From Flavobacteriaceae bacterium (GTDB taxonomy: Bacteria > Bacteroidota > Bacteroidia > Flavobacteriales > Flavobacteriaceae): DNA of 64,000 nucleotides. Both the position numbers and the translations under genes were made by a program. Shown here in pieces: positions 50,401 through 58,698 of the stretch. The stretch spans positions 32,232 through 96,231 of the forward strand of contig JAESRX010000063.1 of the NCBI GenBank assembly GCA_016764435.1. The letters run 5' to 3'. The notes beneath the pieces were generated by a model that did not search any database, was not told the origin of the DNA, and worked only from the letters and a program-made list of their open reading frames with translations. How positions within the stretch are numbered: position 1 is the first letter of the stretch; every line of letters begins with the position of its first letter.

Positions 50401-53400
50401 TGGCACGAGTTTAAAATAACGTTAAATCCGGGAGCAAATACAAATTTAAGTATTGTAATTCGAACAAATTCAGCCGTAATTATGGGGAACGATATCGCTA
50501 TAGATGATATCTTTGCTTTCCAAGAACCGGAACAATGTCCAAGTACTACAGCAATGACTTTTACTGTAGAAGCAGGGAAGGAATTTAAAGTGATGACAAC
50601 GACAGTTACAGATGTTACTTGTAACGGAGGGAGTGACGGAAGCATAAGTGTTCAAGTCAGTAATTTTGATCCAGTTTTAGGGTATCAATTCAGTACAGAT
50701 GGTGGTACCACTTGGAGTGCTTCTCAGTTAGCTAATATAATCACTGTAAACGGACTCAATGCAGGATCACATGCTATAGAAATCGCCTATATTACAGATG
50801 GTTTAGGGACAAGAGATTGTGCGAAAACGCTTACTGAAATTATTGGAGAACCGACAGCTGTACTTGCAAGTGCAAGTATTATAGAAAAATTGACATGTAC
50901 GAATGCAGGAGCTACTATTACGGCAAGTGCTATAGGTGGAGGAGGTTCTTATGAATATCAATTAGAAGATACGGCAGGGCTTCCTATCGTAGCCTTTAAA
51001 ACGTCTCCTGTTTTTGAAAATCTAATGGCAGGATCTTATATCATTAGAGTAAGAGATGTATTCGGATGTGAAGATGTTATAGATGTACAAATTGATATTG
51101 AATTACCTACACCTATTTTATATACAACTACTCAAACCAATTGTTATACAGGATATGGGAATGGAAGTATCACGGTGAATGTTACCGCAGGAAATGGAAA
51201 TTATCAGTTTGGTATAAATGGGAGTGCTTTTCAAACACCAAGCCCAGCTACTGGAACTAGTTATACTTTTTTAAACTTAATTTCAGGGAATTACACCATT
51301 GCAATACGTGATCAATTTGATTGTTCCGTTACTTCGGTAGTAACGATAGATTCTCAATTAATAGGAGCCGCTATATTAGTAAATGATATTGATTGTAATG
51401 TACCTACCAATGGTGAAATTTTAATAAATGCCAATGGTGGAGCTGGAGGAAACACTTATGAATGGTCTAATGATGGTGGAGGAATTTGGAATGCGAGTAA
51501 TTTTGTAGGAAATTTGTTTACCATTGGAATAGCGGGGGATTATATTTTTAAAATAACCGATGCTTCTGCTTGTTTTGTAATCACCAATCCGATTACCTTA
51601 ACTCCTGCGATCAATCCTGATTTTACACTCCTTGCAACGGATATCAAATGTAACGGAGACCTCAGTGGAGTGATTGATATTACGATTGATGTAACTAAAG
51701 GCTTAGCTCCATACACTACAAATATAATTAATACAACAAGTGCTACGGGCTATGGAACACAAACAACAGGATTGCCAGCTGGTGATTATGAGGTTACTAT
51801 AACCGATGCCAAAGGCTGTTCAACTACAAATTTAGTTTCCATTATAGAACCCACAGCAATCAACGGGAATATCTCTAAAATTGATATTTCTTGTGCGAAT
51901 CCATTCGATGTAAAGGGAGTCATATCTGTTGATGCCGGTGGAACTGGAACCGGTCCTTATACTTACCAAGTGTATAACAATGATTACTCTTTTAACCAAA
52001 CAATAGATACTGCCGTACTAGGGCTTACTAATTATACCTTTACAAGTTTAGATTTTGGGCAGTATAAAGTGGTGATTATTGATGCAAATGGTTGTGAAAG
52101 TATTTCAGACATAACCATTGGTACATCTCCAGATATTTTAGTGACTATTGTAGGAGTAGCTACCTGTACTACGGGTAGTATTACTGTACAAGCAAATACA
52201 ACCAGTGGCTCCTTGAGTACAGGGCCTTATTATTTTGCTATTTATCCTATTGCAACTCCTGCTCCGCTTGGTTTCGGTTGGTTTCCTGGAGTAGCGGGAG
52301 TTCTGGCTAGTGGGGCCGCTACAGAAGAATACACTTTTAACGGATTAACACCAGGAGTTACCTATACATTTGTAGTGTATGACGATAGTACAAAATGCAC
52401 CTATATTCAAGAAGCAGATAAATTAATAAACCCTATTTCCACATTAAAATCAACGATTGATACAATAACAGATATTACATGTACTGGGGCTTCAGACGGT
52501 AGGGTAGATTTTACCATTTTTAATTATGAAGCAACAGCTACTCAAGTAGATTATCAAGTATTTCAAACCATTACTATCAATCCAATTTTGGGACAATCAG
52601 GTTCTTTTATTGGACTGACAGGAATACCTGCATCTGATACTTTAACGGGATTTGCTCCAGGTGAATATTTTATTCAATATACAGAAGTCGATGGAGGGAA
52701 CCCAGGCTGTATTACGACATCTGAACCGTTTTTAATCCAACAATCACCTACATTATTAGAAATTACGGCAAGTCTTACTAAAAATGAAAACTGTAACGAA
52801 TTAGGAATAATCACTGCATTAGCGCAATACGGAACGGCTCCTTACGATTATCAAATACAAGCAGCTACGGATGCTGATCCAACCATAGGAACATGGCTTG
52901 GAGGAAACGCTACTGGTATTTTTAATGTGGTTGCGGGTGACTATAAAGTGTTCGTAAAAGATGCCTTAAATTGTATTCAGGGAATTCCTATACTGTTAAC
53001 TGTTCCATTAGATCCATCTCCAGCGATTACGGCGACAGCAGATTATACGGCCTGTCCAGGAGAAGGAAATTTCAGTGTAAATATTACTCTTGATACGGCG
53101 GGGGTTCCTCCGTATAGTATTCAGATTAATGGAGGTGCGAGTCAGGTGATTACGGATCCATTTGATACCTTAACTCCAATCGTAATAACAGGACTTAATT
53201 CCGGCGTAAATACATTTCAAATTACAGATAGTAATGGTTGTAGTGAAGCTGCGGCAGACGTAATAACTATTGTAGCGCCACTTGAGTTTAATGCGAGCAT
53301 CACTAAATTATTAGATTGTTCTGTAGCTCCAAATGCGACCATAACACTTCGGGATGTTATAGGTTCGGGTAATTATACATATCAAATTGATAATTTAGAT

Positions 53401-56400
53401 ACCGCTACTAATTATGTGCTTGCAGGTACAGTACTTCCAGCCCTTCCATTTGATTGGAACGGGGCAGATGTTAGTGGAGAATATGAAATTATAATCACAG
53501 ATACGGCTACTAATTGTACTGCTGTAAAATCAGTATTTATTGTAGCAGATTTAAACCCAATACTACTAACCGTACCTACCACGGTAGATGCCTTGTGTAG
53601 TGGAAGTAATGATGGAAGCATCCGTATTACTGCTCAAGACAATGGTATTGGTCCATTTACATTTTCTATTACAGCACCTTTGCCAATAGTAGCTACTTCA
53701 AACAACGGATTCACCGCTACTTTTGAAAATTTACCAGGCAGCGTTTTAGGTACTAATTATACCATTACTATTACGGGGGCAAATGGATGTACAACGGATC
53801 AAATAGTGACTATTTTTGAACCTACTCCTGTGAGTATTGACCTTCTAACGACCACGCCTTTTGGCTGTACTATTGGGAATACGCCAAATGTTGCAAGTAT
53901 TACTGTGACTACGGTAAGTGGAGGGAATGGTTCTTATACTCGTTATGAATTTGTGAATTCTGATGGGATTACTGTCCAAGATGGTACAAATAATACATTG
54001 AATATTGCATACGATACAGGAACAGCTATTTATAGTGTCGCTATGGGCGCCACTACGCCAGGACTGTTTACTGTAAATGTTTATGATAGTAACGGATGTT
54101 TGGCTACAGATACAGAGACAATTCTTCTTTTTGATGAAATTAGCAATGCAAATATTACTGTTTTAGAAGCTATTTCTTGTGTGAATCTAGGGGAAGATAT
54201 TCAAATAGATGTTATTTCAACGGCAGGAGATCCTACACAGTTTGAGTTTTCTGATGATAATGGAATAACTTGGCAACTCTCCAATGTATTTAATGATCTA
54301 GCCGTAGGAACGCATAATTTTACAATCAGACATTTGATAACAGGATGTACCTATCCTCTAAGTTATACCGTAAACGAACCAAATACATTTACTCCAAAAG
54401 TGACCATTGTGAACCAAGTAATTTGTAAAGGTTCCACTAGCGGTACAGTTACTTTTGAATTGGAAGACACTACCTACCCAGGAGGATTTGATTGGGAGAT
54501 TTTTGACACCAAAGGAACCTTAGCAAACGATGCCGATGATACTTCTGTAGCTACAGGGAATATAGGAACTAATGGTCCAACGCTACCAGTGAACATTGGA
54601 GCCGGATCTTATTATGTAGTCATTACTCAAAATAATATCCCTACATGTAATAACCGTGTGTATTTTACCATTACAGAACCCATTATTGGATTGTCTGGGA
54701 CTTACACAAGTACTAATATTACTTGTATTGGGAATGATGGAACGCTTGTAATTACTCCAACTGGTGGTTGGGCTAACTATGAATATTATGTAGGTGTCGG
54801 CGCCCCAGGAATAGGCAGCTGGACTGTGTCGGATTCGTTTAATGGATTGGCAGTGGCTACTTATCAAGTATGGATTAAAGACATGTCGGGTTGTGAAATT
54901 CAATTGCCTGATGCCATTTTTACGGACCCAGTCCCAATTACTGGAACCTTGCAAATAAACAATGCAAATTGTACTGGGAATAATGGAGAAATAGAAGTAG
55001 TACTTGTAACAGGTGGACAAGGAACTAATTATCAATATCAATTAATTTTAAATGGAATTCCTATTGGAATTCCACAGTCTAGTCCTGTATTTACAGGATT
55101 GGGAGCAGGGAATTATGAGGTGGAAATTTCGGACCAATGGTCTTGTGTTTCGGTCATCCCAGCAGGAATATCTATCCTCTTTGAAACGTTACAACCAAGT
55201 GTTTCTATTGTAAAAGAAATAGACTGTACTGCAATTCCAGGAGGAGAAATTACTACGAGTGTTACCGGAGGGTCTGGGAATTACACGTATACGATAACCC
55301 AACCAGACGCCACGGTTATTCCAAGCGTTACTGGGATATTTGTAGGGTTAACGCAGGTAGGAGTGTATACGATTACTATTACAGATATTACGACAAATTG
55401 TACGGCTATGATTACGGAAACGTTAGTAGCACCTTCTAATGTATTCATAGATTCTTTAAATTTCACCGATGCTATATGTACTGGTGATGCGAACGGAACC
55501 ATCACCGTAAATTTAGCAGCAACGATTCCAGGAATTAATGACGAGCCACCTTATACCTATCAAATTACAGCACCTATTTTAGGAATAGCGCAAAGTAGTA
55601 ATGTATTTACTGGATTGGTAGCGGGCACGTATACAGTTCTTGTAACTTCTGTAAAAGGATGTACTGATACAAAAGACATAACGATTGGAGAACCCGTAGC
55701 GCTTTCTGTAGTTGCAATAACGGATACTTTTGTTTGTACTCCTACCAATATAACAGGCGTTGTCACCATTATAGCAAATGCTTCAGATGGTACACCAGGA
55801 TATTTATTTAGTATAGACGGCCTTAATTATACAGCCTCTACTACTTTTGAGATTGTTGATACAGGAGTGATTCAAAACATCACCCTATGGGTTAAAGATG
55901 CCAACGGCTGTACGGCAACAGCTACTGTTGCGATCAATCCATTACCTACAGTTACCGCCATTGCAGTGACTCAAAATACGGCCATTTCTTGTGTGAACCC
56001 TGAAAATGTAACCGTTACCGTTACAGGTGGCTCGGGAGATTTCACCTATGAATTGCTACCAATTGGAACAAATTCACAAAGTATTATTAGTCAGTCTGCA
56101 ACATTTGATTTGCCGTCAGTAGGGAGTTATACTTTTAAAGTAATTGATAATAGCACAGGATGTTTTGTGATGAGTATCCCTTATATCGTAGCTCCGTTTG
56201 ATACTATTGCAGTCACGGCTTTGTCGAGTACTCCTATCCAGTGTTTTGGAGATACTAATGGAAGTATCACTTTTGAAGTTCTAAATTATGGAGGTAATTA
56301 TACATGGGATGTTCTGGACGAATGGGGCCTAAGTATTGCCAATAATACAGGAAATGGAACTTTGAATCCTGTTGTGATTCCGAATGTTCCAGGAGGTAAT

Positions 56401-58680
56401 TACACCGTATATATAGTTGCTACGGATCCGGCTTTTTGTGATGCAACCAGTAATGTAATCACGATAGCATCACCGAGTACAGCTTTAACGGTGAACTTAA
56501 GTGTGAGCCATAAGGAGACATGTGATCCAGGTGATGATGGTGAAATTATTGCTTTGGGAGCTTTTGGATGGGGTTCTTATGAATACCAACTCTCACAAGG
56601 AGCAGTTATTTTACAAGCGTTTTCAAATGCAAATGTTTTTAAAGATTTAGATGCCGGAATGTATACCGTTACCGTAAAAGATGCGGCAGGTTGTGAATAT
56701 CCAGAGACTATTCAAATTATTGCACCGAATCCAATGACGGCAACGGCAACACCTAATACCTTAAGTTGTTTTGGTGATTTGGATGGTGAAATAACGGTTT
56801 TTGCCAATGGAGGACAAGGAATTGGAACATATTTATATAGTTTAATAAATGCAGTAGGGAATGCATCAGCGCTTCAAACCTCACCTGTATTTAATAACCT
56901 TGCAGCAGGGACTTATACCGTACTAGTTACAGATAATTTAAATTGTGAAGTGACTACTTTACCAGTTACTATCGTTGTTCCAGACCAGGTGATCGCAGCA
57001 GCGCGTCTGACCAATGTGCTGAGTTGTACTATGGATGCTATTATAGAAATTACCGCTTCAGGTGGAGATGGAGGTCCTTATACATATAGTGTAGACGGAG
57101 TCATTTTTAATGGAGTAAATACATTTAATTTAAACCCTGCAATCATTACTACCTATCAGTTCTTTGTCAGAGATGCTAGTGGATGTACGTCTGCTGTTTC
57201 CAATGGAATTACGGTGAGACCAGTACAGCCTTTAACAATAACGATTGATGGAATTAATGCCAATATCAGTTGTTTTGGTGGTAATAATGCCGTAATAGCA
57301 GCTGTTACTTCTGGAGGTATGGGGAATTATAAGTACGAGTTATTGGATGGCAATGATGTCCTGCTCGATGGCCCTCAAAATTCAAGTATTTTTACAGATT
57401 TAGCTTCCGGAATTTATAAAGTGAGAGTCTCTAGTTTGGACTGTTCAGAAATATCTACTCCTTTTGCAATAACGGACCCTAAACAACTCCAGTTAATTGC
57501 TCCTGCGAGTGTTATAAACATAAGTTGTTTTGGAGAAGAGGACGGAAAGATTACGGTGAATGCTGTTGGAGGAACAGGAAATCTTATTTATAGTATAGAT
57601 CAAAATAAATATGTGACGAATAACGTATTTGAAAACCTTGGTCCTGGAACATATACGGTGACGGTACAAGATCAAAATGGTTGTTATATCAATGAAAGAG
57701 TTACCATTCAGGAGCCTGCATTGTTAGTGATGACCTTTGGACTTATCAATCAAGAAAAATGTATAGATGATAAAGACGCAAGTATAGAAATAGTGATTAC
57801 AGGTGGAACGGCTCCTTATTTCACCAAATTAAATATAGACGGAGTTTTTGTACAAGGAAAATTAATATACGATAACTTATTAGGAGGTTCTACCTATGCT
57901 ATTTATATAGAAGATAGTGCTGGATGTACTCAAAATTTAGTGATTAAATTAGATCCTCCAGTGGATTTGAATTTTGGGACTACCATTGATTATGCCTGTG
58001 ATGGAAATATAAAAATTATTGCCTCCGTAGACGATGAATTTGAAAACGATGTTACCTATACCTTAGTGAGTGCTACCCAATCCTTTTCAAATACTACCGG
58101 TGTTTTTGAGAATTTAACGCCTGATACTTATTTGGCAGAAGCAGAACATACGAATGGGTGTATTCCTTCTCAATCTTTTGTAGAAGTTGTAGAAATGATT
58201 CCTGCAGAAGTAACTTTAGAAGAAACATTTGTAAATACAATTACGGCACATGTAACGTTCGGATTGCCTCCATTTCAATATAGAATAGATGGCGGTGAGT
58301 ATAGAAGTTCTAATGAATTTATTGTCAAGAAAACAGGAACCTATACCGTAGAAGTTAGAGATGCCAGAGGATGTATTTCTACAGCGGATATTTATATAGA
58401 GTTTATTACAGTATTTATTCCAAACTTCTTTACACCAGACGGAGATGGAACAAATGATTATTGGTATCCTCGTAAATTAATGGCATATCCTAATATTCAT
58501 GTCTCTGTATTCGATCGTTATTCTAGATTGATTATTGAATTTAGAGGGCCCCAAGTAGGATGGGATGGTAAATTAAATGGAACTGCACTTCCTTCAGGGG
58601 ATTACTGGTATGTAATAGACTTGGATGGATTGCAAGGTGATAAACGGAAGATGATGGGTAATTTTACACTGTATCGTTAA
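44446..58680 (+). CDS. sprB: Giant SprB-like gliding adhesin (operon B)
   Basis: A 4744-aa paralogue of the operon A SprB, only six residues longer although both contain some 40 repeats. The signal peptide ends near YSGMLAQ. The N-terminal region (LRGDLTLISN, FAGLYWGAIY, GWTLVIVYED) and DUF11-like segment (IKTVDDGASSLAG) are present. The same repeat series follows, with AG-Y-V-V-DA-GC ends, and the same jelly-roll-like insert lies at about nt 49945-50540 (EESFGIGANTS to FQEPEQC). The type B sorting domain begins FFTPDGDGTNDYWYP and ends MGNFTLYR, as in copy A. The start is an ATG 31 nt after the sprD stop. Likely a second cell-surface adhesin, exported by T9SS with its own SprF. Whether both adhesins are used for gliding, or one for another surface, is not readable here. 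Confidence 0.85.
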   Translation: MKNIVSSPNYVHYSKIVFFLTFILCIKYSGMLAQTSVPFTIRYSEKLRGDLTLISNNILNRNEGAGRSSNDPYNGYRTNDVFNMGYIDVDTDASTFSSSKATLDIANSTCLNVKFAGLYWGAIYKEAIREKDYNQVKFKLPGAANYIDIIADDVIFDTQGTFHPDPYACFADVTGYVQSLGSPVGEYTVANVRASLGWSEMYFGGTAPLGGASAGWTLVIVYEDPLISNKNVTIFDGFSGINKDIVNPVDIYVSGFTVIPTGPVKARIGVSCLEGDRGLGGDSYSISSDGNNPVFRVLSDAVNIETNFFNSSISIDGTHVVNKVPNSINNLGWDTDLFEVNNPANSVIGNDETAATLRLQTNKDSYFVFQTSFAIEIIEPKITVIKTVDDGASSLAGANVTLGDSMWYQLRFQNTGNDSATNTTIKDLLPINVDLDESSIILPWGVNYTYIAPTATSGGIIMFTIDDSIVTKGATFYDIRFKVTVTDQCNDLRDACENRIENVAFAYYTGLDSGTQISDDPSFYGLDNCDFGLSGATNFLVDVAGCTFERTEVICGDSLDITAGNGFVAYEWKNAAGIVVGNSKTLTVTNQGVYTVYKTANAPCVDATETVIVVPFGIQKNPLISQDGGGDYKYVDAVKICPNDGRELSEIYLCGTDDYRVIVTNIASANQILWEKLDPLEEGTSDVNCPNTTITSKWTTIDTTNNFTADTAGEYRLRIVYPGGCFSNYYFNVFKSTVQPIIVNKNINCGNDGMITINNIDASLYEFSVVLDGQPAGFFSSVNSYPISVPGNYTVYFRTIGALPTACVPKIEGIVIATKTISTIISVNHILCPTDTGGIRVQVNNVPGDYQIELHTMAGALIGTYGPDPLNDYLFDNLAGGYYRVRVTTPECTEVITDIQVKAELPLQLTAVVSQNITCKEGNIQMSSSGGQTPHNYAIHSYKLKDDAFWTIINPVDYAYQSSQIFDIPTVNGAGEYRYVVVDRNLCTAVSNIVKITLELDVDYTIDTTDIACFGDSTGVISFVLNDKSKNLSYALDDGIPGNGFLDAIIAGSDPTDYDLTAFNTSGVFTNLPAGTYTLIIKRGNNSKACFYPKTVVLTEPIDPLTGTLAASQPLTCNQLGEVTVDAIGGTPPYQYAIDGINFVNTNVFTGLFSGSNTVTIIDANGCITTTNAVVFDVLNKPTDLSITTTQITCPSLSSDLTVASVIGGTLPFVYEIIAPAGAVVNNGNDPVFTNLSVGTYRIKVTDALGCSYEEDYTIIPVSEIAIVGIVDTEVICKGTATGNATFTVSGFTTSYSYSLNGNPEIIGKNSTSIVLPNLFTGNYTIVITDETTLCTDTATVTITEPVLALTMSLTASPITCNTNAAITVTANGGWGALEYQLEDAAGVVLTAYGTTKLFTNVLAGDYSVFVRDANGCVLQENITIDAVVVPTISIVASTECFTSTGNISITATGTGTAPLQYALNGGNYQNGNVFSNILPGNHSITVKDMYGCEATSNVITVFNELTLSTQFSSINGCMNTTDVTITAYGGDGVYTYTILPTGVLPTPGDYVATAIITLNAPGDYVVYVKDGKGCETFETITVLKDPPLTITASSTPILCNGDLSVITVIAGGGQAPYEYQLEDVLGAVITNYQASPVFNNLPVKDYVVRVKDARDCEVFVTVIISEPDYLLASAGVTELVSCNNDMDAEVRITNAQGGTPFPIPNLYRYSFDGGLTYTTSNISNLPSGTHTVYVQDANGCTFSMEVIVAAKITAPDYMPSLTYDCDGNGIYTVTAVDPIPLYSYTFNIDGGAAVPADITVPTYGGPTGISFPNIPVGTHTVTMNFTPLATPTKSVLLEESFGIGANTSISNIDPVYCYEPQDGTGGCFFGPAINDGEYSVTQKVAFPFGSWRNPNDHSGMVNGRFLAINVGGAAGTTGIIYEKEVKDIIPNRDITISLYAFNLLRQGSGGGDPSINVQLVDSFGTVLATSPVSPVIPKNTNADDWHEFKITLNPGANTNLSIVIRTNSAVIMGNDIAIDDIFAFQEPEQCPSTTAMTFTVEAGKEFKVMTTTVTDVTCNGGSDGSISVQVSNFDPVLGYQFSTDGGTTWSASQLANIITVNGLNAGSHAIEIAYITDGLGTRDCAKTLTEIIGEPTAVLASASIIEKLTCTNAGATITASAIGGGGSYEYQLEDTAGLPIVAFKTSPVFENLMAGSYIIRVRDVFGCEDVIDVQIDIELPTPILYTTTQTNCYTGYGNGSITVNVTAGNGNYQFGINGSAFQTPSPATGTSYTFLNLISGNYTIAIRDQFDCSVTSVVTIDSQLIGAAILVNDIDCNVPTNGEILINANGGAGGNTYEWSNDGGGIWNASNFVGNLFTIGIAGDYIFKITDASACFVITNPITLTPAINPDFTLLATDIKCNGDLSGVIDITIDVTKGLAPYTTNIINTTSATGYGTQTTGLPAGDYEVTITDAKGCSTTNLVSIIEPTAINGNISKIDISCANPFDVKGVISVDAGGTGTGPYTYQVYNNDYSFNQTIDTAVLGLTNYTFTSLDFGQYKVVIIDANGCESISDITIGTSPDILVTIVGVATCTTGSITVQANTTSGSLSTGPYYFAIYPIATPAPLGFGWFPGVAGVLASGAATEEYTFNGLTPGVTYTFVVYDDSTKCTYIQEADKLINPISTLKSTIDTITDITCTGASDGRVDFTIFNYEATATQVDYQVFQTITINPILGQSGSFIGLTGIPASDTLTGFAPGEYFIQYTEVDGGNPGCITTSEPFLIQQSPTLLEITASLTKNENCNELGIITALAQYGTAPYDYQIQAATDADPTIGTWLGGNATGIFNVVAGDYKVFVKDALNCIQGIPILLTVPLDPSPAITATADYTACPGEGNFSVNITLDTAGVPPYSIQINGGASQVITDPFDTLTPIVITGLNSGVNTFQITDSNGCSEAAADVITIVAPLEFNASITKLLDCSVAPNATITLRDVIGSGNYTYQIDNLDTATNYVLAGTVLPALPFDWNGADVSGEYEIIITDTATNCTAVKSVFIVADLNPILLTVPTTVDALCSGSNDGSIRITAQDNGIGPFTFSITAPLPIVATSNNGFTATFENLPGSVLGTNYTITITGANGCTTDQIVTIFEPTPVSIDLLTTTPFGCTIGNTPNVASITVTTVSGGNGSYTRYEFVNSDGITVQDGTNNTLNIAYDTGTAIYSVAMGATTPGLFTVNVYDSNGCLATDTETILLFDEISNANITVLEAISCVNLGEDIQIDVISTAGDPTQFEFSDDNGITWQLSNVFNDLAVGTHNFTIRHLITGCTYPLSYTVNEPNTFTPKVTIVNQVICKGSTSGTVTFELEDTTYPGGFDWEIFDTKGTLANDADDTSVATGNIGTNGPTLPVNIGAGSYYVVITQNNIPTCNNRVYFTITEPIIGLSGTYTSTNITCIGNDGTLVITPTGGWANYEYYVGVGAPGIGSWTVSDSFNGLAVATYQVWIKDMSGCEIQLPDAIFTDPVPITGTLQINNANCTGNNGEIEVVLVTGGQGTNYQYQLILNGIPIGIPQSSPVFTGLGAGNYEVEISDQWSCVSVIPAGISILFETLQPSVSIVKEIDCTAIPGGEITTSVTGGSGNYTYTITQPDATVIPSVTGIFVGLTQVGVYTITITDITTNCTAMITETLVAPSNVFIDSLNFTDAICTGDANGTITVNLAATIPGINDEPPYTYQITAPILGIAQSSNVFTGLVAGTYTVLVTSVKGCTDTKDITIGEPVALSVVAITDTFVCTPTNITGVVTIIANASDGTPGYLFSIDGLNYTASTTFEIVDTGVIQNITLWVKDANGCTATATVAINPLPTVTAIAVTQNTAISCVNPENVTVTVTGGSGDFTYELLPIGTNSQSIISQSATFDLPSVGSYTFKVIDNSTGCFVMSIPYIVAPFDTIAVTALSSTPIQCFGDTNGSITFEVLNYGGNYTWDVLDEWGLSIANNTGNGTLNPVVIPNVPGGNYTVYIVATDPAFCDATSNVITIASPSTALTVNLSVSHKETCDPGDDGEIIALGAFGWGSYEYQLSQGAVILQAFSNANVFKDLDAGMYTVTVKDAAGCEYPETIQIIAPNPMTATATPNTLSCFGDLDGEITVFANGGQGIGTYLYSLINAVGNASALQTSPVFNNLAAGTYTVLVTDNLNCEVTTLPVTIVVPDQVIAAARLTNVLSCTMDAIIEITASGGDGGPYTYSVDGVIFNGVNTFNLNPAIITTYQFFVRDASGCTSAVSNGITVRPVQPLTITIDGINANISCFGGNNAVIAAVTSGGMGNYKYELLDGNDVLLDGPQNSSIFTDLASGIYKVRVSSLDCSEISTPFAITDPKQLQLIAPASVINISCFGEEDGKITVNAVGGTGNLIYSIDQNKYVTNNVFENLGPGTYTVTVQDQNGCYINERVTIQEPALLVMTFGLINQEKCIDDKDASIEIVITGGTAPYFTKLNIDGVFVQGKLIYDNLLGGSTYAIYIEDSAGCTQNLVIKLDPPVDLNFGTTIDYACDGNIKIIASVDDEFENDVTYTLVSATQSFSNTTGVFENLTPDTYLAEAEHTNGCIPSQSFVEVVEMIPAEVTLEETFVNTITAHVTFGLPPFQYRIDGGEYRSSNEFIVKKTGTYTVEVRDARGCISTADIYIEFITVFIPNFFTPDGDGTNDYWYPRKLMAYPNIHVSVFDRYSRLIIEFRGPQVGWDGKLNGTALPSGDYWYVIDLDGLQGDKRKMMGNFTLYR

Positions 58681-58698
58681 TTTTAAGAAGAAGTTATT

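Noticed and set aside
50208-50645. 145-aa minus-strand ORF inside sprB B
   Set aside because: It is a shadow frame of the long, well-supported adhesin gene and has no recognisable domain.
54583-55041. 152-aa minus-strand ORF inside sprB B
   Set aside because: A shadow ORF opposite the SprB repeats; its composition reflects the repeat's Thr/Val/Gly codons read in antisense.
23372-58680. Possible CRISPR or DNA-repeat array, because of the many periodic motifs
   Set aside because: The periodicity is at protein level (SprB repeats of about 80-100 aa), with no identical short DNA repeats and spacers.
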